From Minisyncoccota bacterium (GTDB lineage: Bacteria > Patescibacteriota > Minisyncoccia > Phycocordibacterales > JACZSL01): a DNA stretch of 15,234 bases. Of the stretch, positions 6,235-13,631 are shown in pieces. Position 1 is the stretch's first letter. Every line of letters begins with the position of its first letter. The notes under the pieces are model-generated. The model saw only the letters and a program-made list of their open reading frames with translations, was not told where the DNA came from and did no database searches. The stretch is taken from assembly GCA_028280145.1 (NCBI GenBank), contig JANQMM010000009.1, positions 1 to 15,234 of the forward strand. The letters are read 5' to 3'. Position numbers and translations under genes: made by a program.

Positions 6235-6260
6235 TCACACTTTTCCACAGCAAACCACAT

Positions 6261-6291
6261 AAAAAAACCGCGCCTACGGCGCGGTTTTTTT
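6261..6291 (-). terminator. Strong bidirectional terminator after lysS
   Basis: CCGCGCC (6268-6274) pairs perfectly with GGCGCGG (6278-6284) around a 3-nt loop. Seven A's precede it and seven T's follow, so it works on either strand. It separates lysS from the mraZ operon. Confidence 0.9.
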
Positions 6292-6328
6292 AAAATACAT
6301 TTCACTATTTAAATAATTACTCCATATA

Positions 6329-7795
6329 TCAATCGTCTTCCTTCTGTGGACGCATAAGTGGAAATAGTTGTGTCTCGCGAATATTCCTATCCATCAAGAA
6401 CGAGAAGAAGCGCTCACCCACTGTAGAGGCACCAAACGTTGGCGGCATTCCCTGCTCAAGCATATCCACAAACTCAAGATCGGACATCATTGCCTCATCA
6501 TCTCCACGATCAATCAAGGACTGCTGTTCTTCGAATCGCTTTCGTTGCTCCTCAGGATCATTCAGCTCCGCATAACAATTATTCAATTCACTTCCCGCAA
6601 TGATGAGCTGTGCCCGGATCGTTTTCATCGGATCTTCCGGGTGTGCTTTTGCAAGTGGCGAGACAAGTTTGGGATGATTAATAAGCCACACAGGTCCTGC
6701 AATCTGTTTTCGACAGTACTTCCAAAGCGTATCGGTGAGTCGTTCTTTGGTATTCCCTTCATAGGCAACCTTAAGCTCTTTGAGCTTCTTCTGCATTTCA
6801 GTCTCTGATGCGGTCAGTACATCAATGCCGGTCATTTCCCGGACCGTATCACAATAGTCTATTTTCTTCCATGCGCCGCCAAAATCCACACGATGGCCGC
6901 GAATATCCCACTGCTTCTGGTCATCAAATACTTCCTTCAAGACATGCTTAAAATGATTTTCAATGAATGTAAGTCCCTCATCAAAATCCATGTACGCAGC
7001 GTAGAACTCAATATTGGTAAATTCCTGCAAATGCTCGGGCGAACTCCCCTCGTTTCGATAAATACGTCCTATCTCGAAAGTTCTTGGAAAGCCGGCTGAC
7101 ATAAGCCGTTTTTGCCACAACTCTCCAGCCGAAATGCGCAGATATACGTCCATATCATAATCGTTATGGTGCGTGACAAATGGTCGAGCTTCTGCGCCAC
7201 CAGTTGTTATCTCAAGGGTTGGTGTATGCACTTCCGTAAATCCATTTTGTATAAGATACCATCGGGCCTCTTGCCAAAAACGTGCTTTTTTTTCGAAAAG
7301 CTCTTTGAGCTCCGAATTCATCAATATATCAAGATGACGTTTTCTGAATCGAAGCTCTTCATCCTGAAGCCCATGCCATTTATCCGGCAAAGGAAGTAGT
7401 GTTTTGGCTAGCATACCCCACTTTGATGCGAGCACAGATTGTTGTCCGCGTTTTGTGACAAATGCCGTGCCAGTAACTTCGATGATGTCACCACTGTCAA
7501 CTGCTTCATGGAAGAGCGCATAAGACTCCTCGCCCACCTCATCTTCTTTTATGTATGCCTGCATGCGTGCAGTACCATCGTATACATCAAAGAAAGTTGC
7601 GCCGCCGTGACCGCGTTTTGACATGATGCGTCCGGCAATGACAACTTCCTCATTGCTTTTCTCAATCTTCTCAAACACATCAAGTACAGATGAAACGGTA
7701 TGTGTTCGAGCTGTTTTGCTTGGGTACGGGTCAATTCCTTTTGAGCGCAACAGTTCGAGTTTCTTTATTCGCTCTTCCCTGATCTCATCAAACAT
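6329..7795 (-). CDS. lysS: Lysyl-tRNA synthetase, class II (divergent)
   Basis: LysRS charges tRNA-Lys with lysine using ATP. The start at 7795 (MFDEIREERIKKLELL) gives 488 residues with the family opening; an in-frame ATG at 7870 would run back through a terminator and promoter. The N-terminal OB-fold (about 50-135) binds the anticodon: GRIMSKRGHGGATFFDVYDG, then LPLPDKWHGLQDEELRFRKR. The class II core has TPTLEITTGGAEARPF (191-206), motif 2 FEIGRIYRNEG (240-250) continuing SSPEHLQEFTNIEFY, and ELNNCYAELNDPEEQ (403-417). Two active-site stretches deviate. DVYLRISAGELWQKRL has an extra residue against the usual R-I-A-P-E-L. Motif 3 reads FGASTVGERF (454-463) instead of the glycine-rich GLGIGIDRL. 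A predicted promoter ends 7 nt before the ATG. Confidence 0.92.
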   Translation of the reverse strand: MFDEIREERIKKLELLRSKGIDPYPSKTARTHTVSSVLDVFEKIEKSNEEVVIAGRIMSKRGHGGATFFDVYDGTARMQAYIKEDEVGEESYALFHEAVDSGDIIEVTGTAFVTKRGQQSVLASKWGMLAKTLLPLPDKWHGLQDEELRFRKRHLDILMNSELKELFEKKARFWQEARWYLIQNGFTEVHTPTLEITTGGAEARPFVTHHNDYDMDVYLRISAGELWQKRLMSAGFPRTFEIGRIYRNEGSSPEHLQEFTNIEFYAAYMDFDEGLTFIENHFKHVLKEVFDDQKQWDIRGHRVDFGGAWKKIDYCDTVREMTGIDVLTASETEMQKKLKELKVAYEGNTKERLTDTLWKYCRKQIAGPVWLINHPKLVSPLAKAHPEDPMKTIRAQLIIAGSELNNCYAELNDPEEQRKRFEEQQSLIDRGDDEAMMSDLEFVDMLEQGMPPTFGASTVGERFFSFLMDRNIRETQLFPLMRPQKEDD

Positions 7796-7802
7796 ATCAC
7801 CT

Positions 7803-7831
7803 ACTATACGGCAGAACCACACTTCGTACAA
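7803..7831 (-). promoter_or_regulatory. Promoter of lysS
   Basis: Minus-strand -35 TTGTAC (7826-7831) and -10 TATAGT (7803-7808) are 17 nt apart. Only seven bases separate the -10 from the ATG, so transcription should start at or next to the start codon. Confidence 0.65.
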
Positions 7832-7834
7832 GAA

Positions 7835-7852
7835 AAGCCCTTGTAAGGGCTT
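7835..7852 (-). terminator. Weak terminator after greA
   Basis: AAGCCCT (7835-7841) and AGGGCTT (7846-7852) form a 7-bp stem with a 4-nt loop, followed on the minus strand by TTTTCTTGT. The T tract is short and broken, so termination may be partial. It sits between the greA stop and the lysS promoter. Confidence 0.6.
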
Positions 7853-7891
7853 CCTGAATAGGATACGCAAAACTTCTCCTTGTGAGAATCA

Positions 7892-8362
7892 TTATTCGAT
7901 CGAAAGAATCTTGTAGTTCATTGTTCCGTTTGGTGTGGTGAACGTAAATGTCTCACCCTTCTTTTTTCCCATCATAGCCTCACCAAGTGGCGAAACATAT
8001 GAGATCTTTTGTTGTGCCATATCGGCCTCTTCGGTTCCAACAATGGAGTACTTATGCTTTCCTTTCTCGCCTTCCTTTTGAATAGTCACTGTTGAGCCGA
8101 GACCGACGACATTACTTTTCTTGTCCGAGACGATCTTTGCCGACTGCAATACTGACTCAACCTTTCGAATACGTTCTTCCGTAGATGCTTGAAGATCTCG
8201 TGCTTCCTGATATTCAGCATTCTCTGAAAGATCTCCGAGAGAACGAGCGTACTCAAGGCTCTCCGCGATCTCTTTTCTTCGTGTTGTTTTTAAATAATCG
8301 AGCTCTTCTTTGAGCTCGTTGAACTTTTCCTGTGTTAGATATTCTTCGTTTCCTTCTGGCAT
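7892..8362 (-). CDS. greA: Transcript cleavage/elongation factor GreA
   Basis: GreA inserts into the secondary channel of RNA polymerase and triggers cleavage of backtracked RNA. The 156-residue length matches the family (about 158). The N-terminal coiled coil (about 7-75) starts at YLTQEKFNELKEELDYLK. It carries the signature SLGDLSENAEYQEARD, whose acidic tip D and E residues hold the catalytic magnesium. The C-terminal FKBP-like domain begins near VVGLGSTVTI and has ISYVSPLGEAMMGKKKGETFTF. The gene is monocistronic: it has its own near-consensus promoter and a terminator before lysS. The predicted leader is only about 20 nt and shows no Shine-Dalgarno. Confidence 0.97.
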   Translation of the reverse strand: MPEGNEEYLTQEKFNELKEELDYLKTTRRKEIAESLEYARSLGDLSENAEYQEARDLQASTEERIRKVESVLQSAKIVSDKKSNVVGLGSTVTIQKEGEKGKHKYSIVGTEEADMAQQKISYVSPLGEAMMGKKKGETFTFTTPNGTMNYKILSIE

Positions 8363-8389
8363 GATTTTATTAGACTTTACTGAGCTACT

Positions 8390-8417
8390 ATTGTACCCGA
8401 ACTATGATTGATGTCAA
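8390..8417 (-). promoter_or_regulatory. Promoter of greA
   Basis: Minus-strand -35 TTGACA (8412-8417, perfect consensus) and -10 TACAAT (8390-8395) have a 16-nt spacer. Together they are among the strongest promoter signals in the window. They lie in the 77-nt gap after mrdA, where no terminator is evident, so readthrough from the mre operon is possible. Confidence 0.8.
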
Positions 8418-8439
8418 AGAGGGGCCTGTCTGGGTATGG

Positions 8440-10179
8440 TCATTCGAATGCGACCGGTGATTCCTGTCCTCTTTCCTCCCCACCATAGAGCTCGGGCATT
8501 TCATCTATGATGTAACGAAAGAGGCGTTGTGCCGCTGCAACCGAACCGGTCAACGTGCCGCTTGATGCTTTGTCCATGAGTATAAGAAATGCATATTGCG
8601 GCTCTTCGTACGGAAAGTAGCCGGCGATCCATGAATGGATGTCCTCGTTTTGTGCACCCACTTCTGCCGTTCCTGTTTTTGCGGCAATCGGCAGTTCTTC
8701 AAAATTAAGTGCGACAGCAGTGCCATACGTGACAGCTTCCCGCATCCCCTCTTGTGCGACCTTGAAATAATCCTGGTCAATCGATATCTGTCTCTCTATA
8801 GTATCTTCCTTCGTTTCAAGTAATACTGTAGGTTCAACAAGTTTTCCGCCATTTGCAAGAGCTGCAGTTGCGCGAATTATTTGAATGGGCGTCACTTGAA
8901 AACCATATTGCCCAATCGCCGTGTGATAAGTATTCCCTACACGCCAAGGATCGCCCGGGAATACCTCCTCCTTCCATCGCGGGCTTGGAACAGTACCAAC
9001 AGCCTCCGACGGCAGATCAACATTCGTGATATTGCCAATGCCAAACATACGGATATACCGTTCAATATTTGCAATACCAAGGCCTTCTTGATCCTCAAAA
9101 CCACCACCAATCTCATAAAAATAAACATCGGAGGAGACAGCAATGGCTTCTCGCATATCAGTATATCCATGCGCCTTCCAGTCCCTGAAGATGGAAGGAT
9201 TATCCGGTGCAAATGGATTCGGCAATACAAGAGAGCCGGTACTTAATATCTCTTTCTCCGGTGTAATGATATCCTCGCTTAGAGCAGCAAGAGCAACAAA
9301 GGGTTTAACGGTACTTCCGGGGGCATACAATCCTGTTATAGCACGATTAAGAAAAGGCTTATTCTCGTCCTCAACATACGAAGCAATGATCTCGCTTGGG
9401 CCACCCTCTGCAAGTATATTTGGATCATATTCGGGAAAATTAGTAAGCGCAATGATCTCACCGCTGTATACATCCATTATGATACCGGCCCCTCCATCAA
9501 AACCTGAATTGGTTGCGATTTCAGCGATGACATCGTATAGCTTAGACTGGAGACGCACATCAAGTGCAAGTGTGACATTACTGCCGTCTTCCGGCGGAAC
9601 GATAACGCTTTCCGACTGCACCTCATTTCGTGCATTGGTCTCTATGATCTTAAGTCCGTTATTACCTCTGAGTACCTCATTGAACTGATACTCAACGCCT
9701 TCGATGCCGATATGATCAGGCTGATAGAACACACCTTTTGCATCCTTTAACGGATAGCTGACATAGCCTAATATATGGGCGAAACCCTCATCGCCATAGT
9801 ACGCACGACGAGCAAATCCATCCTCTTGACTTGGTACATTCCAAGCAAGTTCAATGCCATTGCGATCAAAAATAACACCCCTTTCAGAAAAAATAAGCCC
9901 GTGATTCAAGCGATTGATCTCGCTTTGCACACTATAGGCTTCCCCTTCCACGGCCTGTAACTCCCACGTCTTAAAGAGCATTACCGCAAAGACAATGAAA
10001 AATAAAACTCCTAACTTAAGCACGATGCCCTGCCGAATTGGTTGCTCGATCCTGCCCTCAAATTGATTCCGATCAAACTCCGGCAGATTTGATGAATCAA
10101 GGAAGATCTCATCCGGTTCTATTTCTATACCGGGTCTGCGAAATACTGCTTGTATTCGTTTTCGGATGCCACGCAACAT
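8440..10179 (-). CDS. mrdA: Elongation penicillin-binding protein 2 (class B transpeptidase) with a reduced head domain
   Basis: PBP2 cross-links lateral-wall peptidoglycan with RodA and the Mre proteins. The 579-residue protein has an unusually long cytoplasmic tail (about 50 residues) before its single membrane helix (about 51-70). The class B start RGVIFDRNG (100-108) is separated from HILGYV (135-140) by only about 26 residues; FtsI of this same window has about 70 more residues between the corresponding points. The catalytic domain is complete: S289-T-V-K292 (SxxK), S349-S-D351 (SxD, the PBP2 form of SxN) and K501-T-G503 (KTGTAE). GIEGVEYQFNEVLRG (158-172) is the conserved pedestal-catalytic link. 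It follows mreD by 4 nt and closes the proS-mreBCD operon. No rodA gene follows. Confidence 0.95.
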   Translation of the reverse strand: MLRGIRKRIQAVFRRPGIEIEPDEIFLDSSNLPEFDRNQFEGRIEQPIRQGIVLKLGVLFFIVFAVMLFKTWELQAVEGEAYSVQSEINRLNHGLIFSERGVIFDRNGIELAWNVPSQEDGFARRAYYGDEGFAHILGYVSYPLKDAKGVFYQPDHIGIEGVEYQFNEVLRGNNGLKIIETNARNEVQSESVIVPPEDGSNVTLALDVRLQSKLYDVIAEIATNSGFDGGAGIIMDVYSGEIIALTNFPEYDPNILAEGGPSEIIASYVEDENKPFLNRAITGLYAPGSTVKPFVALAALSEDIITPEKEILSTGSLVLPNPFAPDNPSIFRDWKAHGYTDMREAIAVSSDVYFYEIGGGFEDQEGLGIANIERYIRMFGIGNITNVDLPSEAVGTVPSPRWKEEVFPGDPWRVGNTYHTAIGQYGFQVTPIQIIRATAALANGGKLVEPTVLLETKEDTIERQISIDQDYFKVAQEGMREAVTYGTAVALNFEELPIAAKTGTAEVGAQNEDIHSWIAGYFPYEEPQYAFLILMDKASSGTLTGSVAAAQRLFRYIIDEMPELYGGEERGQESPVAFE

Positions 10180-10183
10180 GAGT

Positions 10184-10447
10184 TTAATTATAGAATATCA
10201 TCTTCTGTTTTACGTACACCGCAAGCACTATAAGAATAAAGAAAAGTAAGGTGAACAGATATTGCACACCATAAAAACTCTCGAGCGGGACACCAAAAAG
10301 AGCATCGGCAAAAAGCCCCCAAAAAAGAAGCTCAACGCCGTTGTGCAGTGAAAGCAGGAGTATGCCAATAAGGATCGTAAGCCACCACGGAAAATAAAGA
10401 ACACTGATGAATAATAGGATATTTATTGAAATACGTGAGGGTGTCAT
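10184..10447 (-). CDS. mreD: MreD-like membrane protein (short)
   Basis: MreD is an integral membrane protein of the elongation complex with MreB, MreC and PBP2. The ATG at 10447 overlaps the mreC stop as ATGA, which is a better start than an upstream alternative at 10483. It gives 87 residues, about half the usual MreD (about 160). The sequence is almost wholly hydrophobic, with roughly three membrane helices: about 8-34, 38-52 and 60-80. LFWGLFADALFGVPLESFYG (42-61) matches the MreD hallmark of an F/L-x-G-L-x-x-D stretch followed by a small polar turn. The first half of a normal MreD seems to be missing. The gene sits between mreC and mrdA, which supports the call. Confidence 0.8.
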   Translation of the reverse strand: MTPSRISINILLFISVLYFPWWLTILIGILLLSLHNGVELLFWGLFADALFGVPLESFYGVQYLFTLLFFILIVLAVYVKQKMIFYN

Positions 10448-11259
10448 AGTGTTAGCTCGGCTGATGTGATCACCTGCACCCACTTTATATTAAAGACATT
10501 GACTGGATTACTAAAGAGCAATGTTTTAAAGGCATCAGCTGAATCCCCGATCACCGTATCAACCACAGCAAACACCTGTGTATCAAAATGAGCAAGTGTC
10601 ACAATATCGTTCTCTTCGACTTCCACGTCCCGTGGTACCTGCACCACAAAATTGTTGGCCCCCCGCCCCTCGGCAGTTGCGGGAATGTTTTCCTCACCAA
10701 TAAAAATATTTGTCTTGACTCCCGGACTTGAATAGAAAGTGACTTGCGAGGTGTTTCTAAATACCTTGCTTACAAAACCGATGACAAAATCGCCAAGTGC
10801 AACCACTTGATCGCCCACATGCACATTGTCTTCGGCTCCTACGTCAATGATCAACGTATCGTATAAAGAAGTATCAGGTCTGCTGAGTACAGAACCTAAG
10901 ATAGTGCTTTCCTCAATGTCGCGCCCCAACATACCCTTCAACTCTTCGTTCTCCTGTCGGAGTGCCCGCTCAGAGATCCATAAGTATTCCTGGTCGACCA
11001 AACGTTGTTCCAACCTTCTGTTTTCTTCAACCAATGACTGTTTGCTTCTAAAAAGCTGGTAAAAATCATTGAGTTCACGCTGTGTCCCTTCTTTTGCTTG
11101 CCATATCACAGCGGCAACACTATGACTTACACCTGAGAATGGGTTTATCTGGAAAACATTGAAGAGTCCGATGATGCCCAAGAATAAAATGGCAAATAGT
11201 GCCTTCTGCAGAGTGCTTTTGCGTGCGCGTTTACGCTGTGCTCGTAAGATCGTCTTCAT
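10444..11259 (-). CDS. mreC: Rod shape-determining protein MreC
   Basis: MreC is a bitopic protein that links cytoplasmic MreB to extracytoplasmic PBP2. It has a very basic N-terminus (RAQRKRARK), one membrane helix (ALFAILFLGIIGLFNVFQI), a long coiled coil (about residues 57-113) and a beta-rich C-terminal domain. That domain starts near ILGSVLSRPDTSLYDTLIIDVG and includes VHVGDQVVALGDFVIGFV, the usual MreC signature. The ATG at 11259 gives 271 residues; a TTG two codons upstream (11265) has AGGA eight bases before it and is an equally good start. The 5' end overlaps mreB by about 30 nt and the stop overlaps mreD, so translation of the three is probably coupled. Confidence 0.93.
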   Translation of the reverse strand: MKTILRAQRKRARKSTLQKALFAILFLGIIGLFNVFQINPFSGVSHSVAAVIWQAKEGTQRELNDFYQLFRSKQSLVEENRRLEQRLVDQEYLWISERALRQENEELKGMLGRDIEESTILGSVLSRPDTSLYDTLIIDVGAEDNVHVGDQVVALGDFVIGFVSKVFRNTSQVTFYSSPGVKTNIFIGEENIPATAEGRGANNFVVQVPRDVEVEENDIVTLAHFDTQVFAVVDTVIGDSADAFKTLLFSNPVNVFNIKWVQVITSAELTL

Positions 11260-12298
11260 GGGCAATTAGTACATCCTGGTATCTCTGAACATCTTCCAAA
11301 ATGACCCCTGTCCCGCGCACCACTGCGGTAAGCGGATCATCTGCAACAAAAACAGGTATCTTGAGCTCCTCGCGAAGTACTTCAGGAAATCCCTTGATGA
11401 GCGCGCCGCCACCAACAAGGAAGATGCCACGCTTCATGACATCAGAGAGTACCTCCGGCGGAGTTGTCTCAAGTACCTCTTTTGCAGCCTGGATAAGTGT
11501 ATCAATTGAATGGGCTATCGCTTCTCGCACATCAGCATCCGTAATGACCACCTCGCGAGGAAGTCCGGTGATGAGATCACGCCCGCGAACAGTCTCCTCG
11601 GCCTGGTCATCCTCTGTGGGTAGCACAGAGCCGACAGCGATCTTCAGTCGTTCTGCTGTTTCTTCTCCAATAAGGATTTTAAACTCGCTTCGAATAAAAG
11701 AAATGATGTCCTGATTGAGTTTAACGCCGGCAACACGAACATTTCGGGATTGTACGACACCGCCAAGCGAGATAACAGCGATATCGCAGTTACCTCCCCC
11801 GATGTCGATTACCATACTCCCGACCGGGTCACCGACAGGAAGTCTGATACCGATCGCACTTGCCATGGGCTCTTCCACAATATGCACTTCTCTTGCGCCC
11901 GCATTTTTCGTTGCGTCTCGTACGGCACGCGTTTCAACATTGGTAATACCGCTTGGCACACCGACGACAACCCGCGGACCGAGCAGTTTTCGGTTATCTT
12001 TCTGTGCTTTGTTGATGAGATACGCCAGCATTTCTTCAGTGACCTCAAAATCCGAGATCACGCCCTCGACCAATGGATTGATCGCGACAACATGGCCGGG
12101 GGTACGGCCGACCATTTCTTTTGCCTGGGCCCCTACCGCAACGACCTGTCCTGTCTTTTGGTTGATAGCGACAACCGACGGCTCATTAATGACAATGCCT
12201 CGACCACGAAGATATACGAGTGTATTTGCTGTGCCCAAGTCTATCCCTATATCGTTTGACAGTAATGATTGTACTCTTTCACGGATCTGTTCAAACAT
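11231..12298 (-). CDS. mreB: Actin-like cell-shape protein MreB
   Basis: MreB forms ATP-dependent membrane-bound filaments that guide lateral-wall synthesis. The 355-residue length is normal. The N-terminus MFEQIRERVQSLL is a likely amphipathic membrane helix. Phosphate-1 loop: GIDLGTANTLVYL (18-30). The VEEPMASAIG stretch (141-150) holds the catalytic glutamate. The phosphate-2 loop reads IDIGGGNCDIAVIS (164-177), where most MreB have IGGGTTE/D; Asn-Cys replaces Thr-Thr. The adenosine motif is GIFLVGGGALIKGFP (291-305). A C-terminal tail (YQDVLIAHEDDLTSTA) is slightly longer than usual. The ATG overlaps the proS stop by 8 nt and the gene leads mreC and mreD in one operon. Rod or elongated shape is therefore expected. 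Confidence 0.96.
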   Translation of the reverse strand: MFEQIRERVQSLLSNDIGIDLGTANTLVYLRGRGIVINEPSVVAINQKTGQVVAVGAQAKEMVGRTPGHVVAINPLVEGVISDFEVTEEMLAYLINKAQKDNRKLLGPRVVVGVPSGITNVETRAVRDATKNAGAREVHIVEEPMASAIGIRLPVGDPVGSMVIDIGGGNCDIAVISLGGVVQSRNVRVAGVKLNQDIISFIRSEFKILIGEETAERLKIAVGSVLPTEDDQAEETVRGRDLITGLPREVVITDADVREAIAHSIDTLIQAAKEVLETTPPEVLSDVMKRGIFLVGGGALIKGFPEVLREELKIPVFVADDPLTAVVRGTGVILEDVQRYQDVLIAHEDDLTSTA

Positions 12299-13541
12299 GT
12301 TGCGCCTTTAGAAATTCTGCCTCATTTATCATGGTGGTTTTTCCGGTCTTCCGGTTTGTTGTCTCGATCTTTCCTTCAGCCATGGTTTTTTCCGAGATGA
12401 CCGCACGCATCGGGATGCCAAACAAATCACTATCGGCAAATTTTGCCCCGGGCCGTATATCTCTTTCATCAAACAATACCTCTACCCCGCGAGCAGTCAG
12501 CGTCTCGTACATTTCTGTTGCGTGGGCATGTACTTTGTCGTCATTGCCGATCTGAATGAGATGAATGGCAAATGGAGCAACTTCTTCCGGCCACACGATC
12601 CCTTTTTCATCCGAGAGCACTTCAACAAGCGCGCCCATGAGACGGCCGACCCCGATACCATAACTACCCATGATGACAGGCACATCTTTTTCACTTTCAT
12701 CCTTAAAAGTAAGGTTGAGCGGTTCTGAAAACTTTGTACCGAGAGAGAAAATGTTTCCTGTTTCAATTGACTTGTATTCGACAAGCTCCCCTTTATCCAG
12801 ACCAAGATCTTTCAGGACATCGTCCGTATACACCTCCTGGTTGACCGCTATATTCTTTTTTTCATCAACGTAAATAACGTCTTCACCGGCATCACTTATT
12901 GTCTGGAACTCTTCACTATACTTCGAAAAAACACCCCCTGAAGCAAAGGCTATTTTGGTGATATCGCTAAGACCAACCCGTTCAAATATCCTCACATATG
13001 CACCTCTTGCTTTTGCATACAGCGCTTCATGCTCTTCTTCTGTGCGCGCAAATGAATAGAGGTCCTTCATGGAAAACTCACGTCCTCGCATGAGTCCGCT
13101 TTTCGAGCGAAGTTCGTTTCTGAACTTTGTCTGAATTTGATACGCAAGCATCGGAAGATCTTTGTGCGAGCGGACATGATCACGCATGATATTGGTGAGC
13201 GGTTCCTCATGCGTGAAGCCAAGACCGAGTTCAGTATCGTTTTTGAGTTTGGTCTTGAACCAATTGTCCACTTTCTCGTCATCCCAGCGATCTGTTTTTT
13301 CCCACAACGCTTTCTCCTGAAGTGCGGTAAGCTGTACCTCTTGCCCGCCAATAGTGTTCATTTCTTCACGAATGATGTTTGCAATGTTATTGAAGACGCG
13401 AAGACCCAACGGCAAGTAGCTATATACCCCTGCCATTTCTTTATGAATAAAACCCGCCCGTATAAGCAGTTGGGCGTTTTTTGCAACCTCGTCGGACGGC
13501 GCTTCTTTGCGTGTTTTAGCGAATAGTTGTGACTGCTTCAT
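12291..13541 (-). CDS. proS: Prolyl-tRNA synthetase, bacterial type without the INS editing domain
   Basis: ProRS charges tRNA-Pro with proline. The 416 residues carry motif 1 (AGVYSYLPLGLRV, 37-49), FTHEEP (109-114), motif 2 from TKFRNELRSKSGLMRGREF (138-156) and motif 3 GSYGIGVGRLMGAL (292-305). The C-terminal anticodon-binding domain (about 320-416) includes VLFDERDIRPGAKFADSDL. Bacterial ProRS of about 570 residues has an inserted deacylase (INS) of some 180 residues between motifs 2 and 3 that hydrolyses Ala-tRNA-Pro. Here only a short linker (about 215-260) remains before IETGNIFSLGTKFSEPL, so editing in cis is absent. GAGGA stands about 10 nt before the ATG, under a clear promoter. It leads the mreBCD-mrdA operon. 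Confidence 0.95.
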   Translation of the reverse strand: MKQSQLFAKTRKEAPSDEVAKNAQLLIRAGFIHKEMAGVYSYLPLGLRVFNNIANIIREEMNTIGGQEVQLTALQEKALWEKTDRWDDEKVDNWFKTKLKNDTELGLGFTHEEPLTNIMRDHVRSHKDLPMLAYQIQTKFRNELRSKSGLMRGREFSMKDLYSFARTEEEHEALYAKARGAYVRIFERVGLSDITKIAFASGGVFSKYSEEFQTISDAGEDVIYVDEKKNIAVNQEVYTDDVLKDLGLDKGELVEYKSIETGNIFSLGTKFSEPLNLTFKDESEKDVPVIMGSYGIGVGRLMGALVEVLSDEKGIVWPEEVAPFAIHLIQIGNDDKVHAHATEMYETLTARGVEVLFDERDIRPGAKFADSDLFGIPMRAVISEKTMAEGKIETTNRKTGKTTMINEAEFLKAQHV

Positions 13542-13558
13542 GCTTCAATAGTCCTCGT

Positions 13559-13587
13559 ATTGTACAGGATTTACGGGACATATTCAA
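13559..13587 (-). promoter_or_regulatory. Promoter of the proS-mreBCD-mrdA operon
   Basis: Minus-strand -35 TTGAAT (13582-13587) and -10 TACAAT (13559-13564) are exactly 17 nt apart. The ATG lies 17 nt after the -10. The T tract of the preceding terminator runs straight into the -35 box. Confidence 0.75.
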
Positions 13588-13631
13588 AAAAACAGATCAC
13601 GCCGCGCACAACGACAAAAATGTGATCAGTT
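13586..13631 (-). terminator. Terminator after rseP
   Basis: GATCAC (13595-13600) pairs with GTGATC (13622-13627). The stem extends past one A/A mismatch to AAC/GTT (13591-13593 with 13629-13631). On the minus strand a run of seven T's follows. The stem contains the rseP stop codon. The long inner loop, with only a short GTCG/CGGC helix, makes it moderate in strength. Confidence 0.6.

Noticed and set aside
7796..7870. Longer LysS start at ATG 7870
   Set aside because: The extra 25 residues are translated terminator and promoter sequence. The family opening starts at the ATG at 7795, which has AGGTG before it.
11715..12311. 198-residue plus-strand open frame opposite mreB
   Set aside because: Antisense shadow of a conserved gene, with low-complexity Ser/Thr-rich composition and no ribosome site. 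The same holds for open frames at 13669-14301 and 9143-9688.
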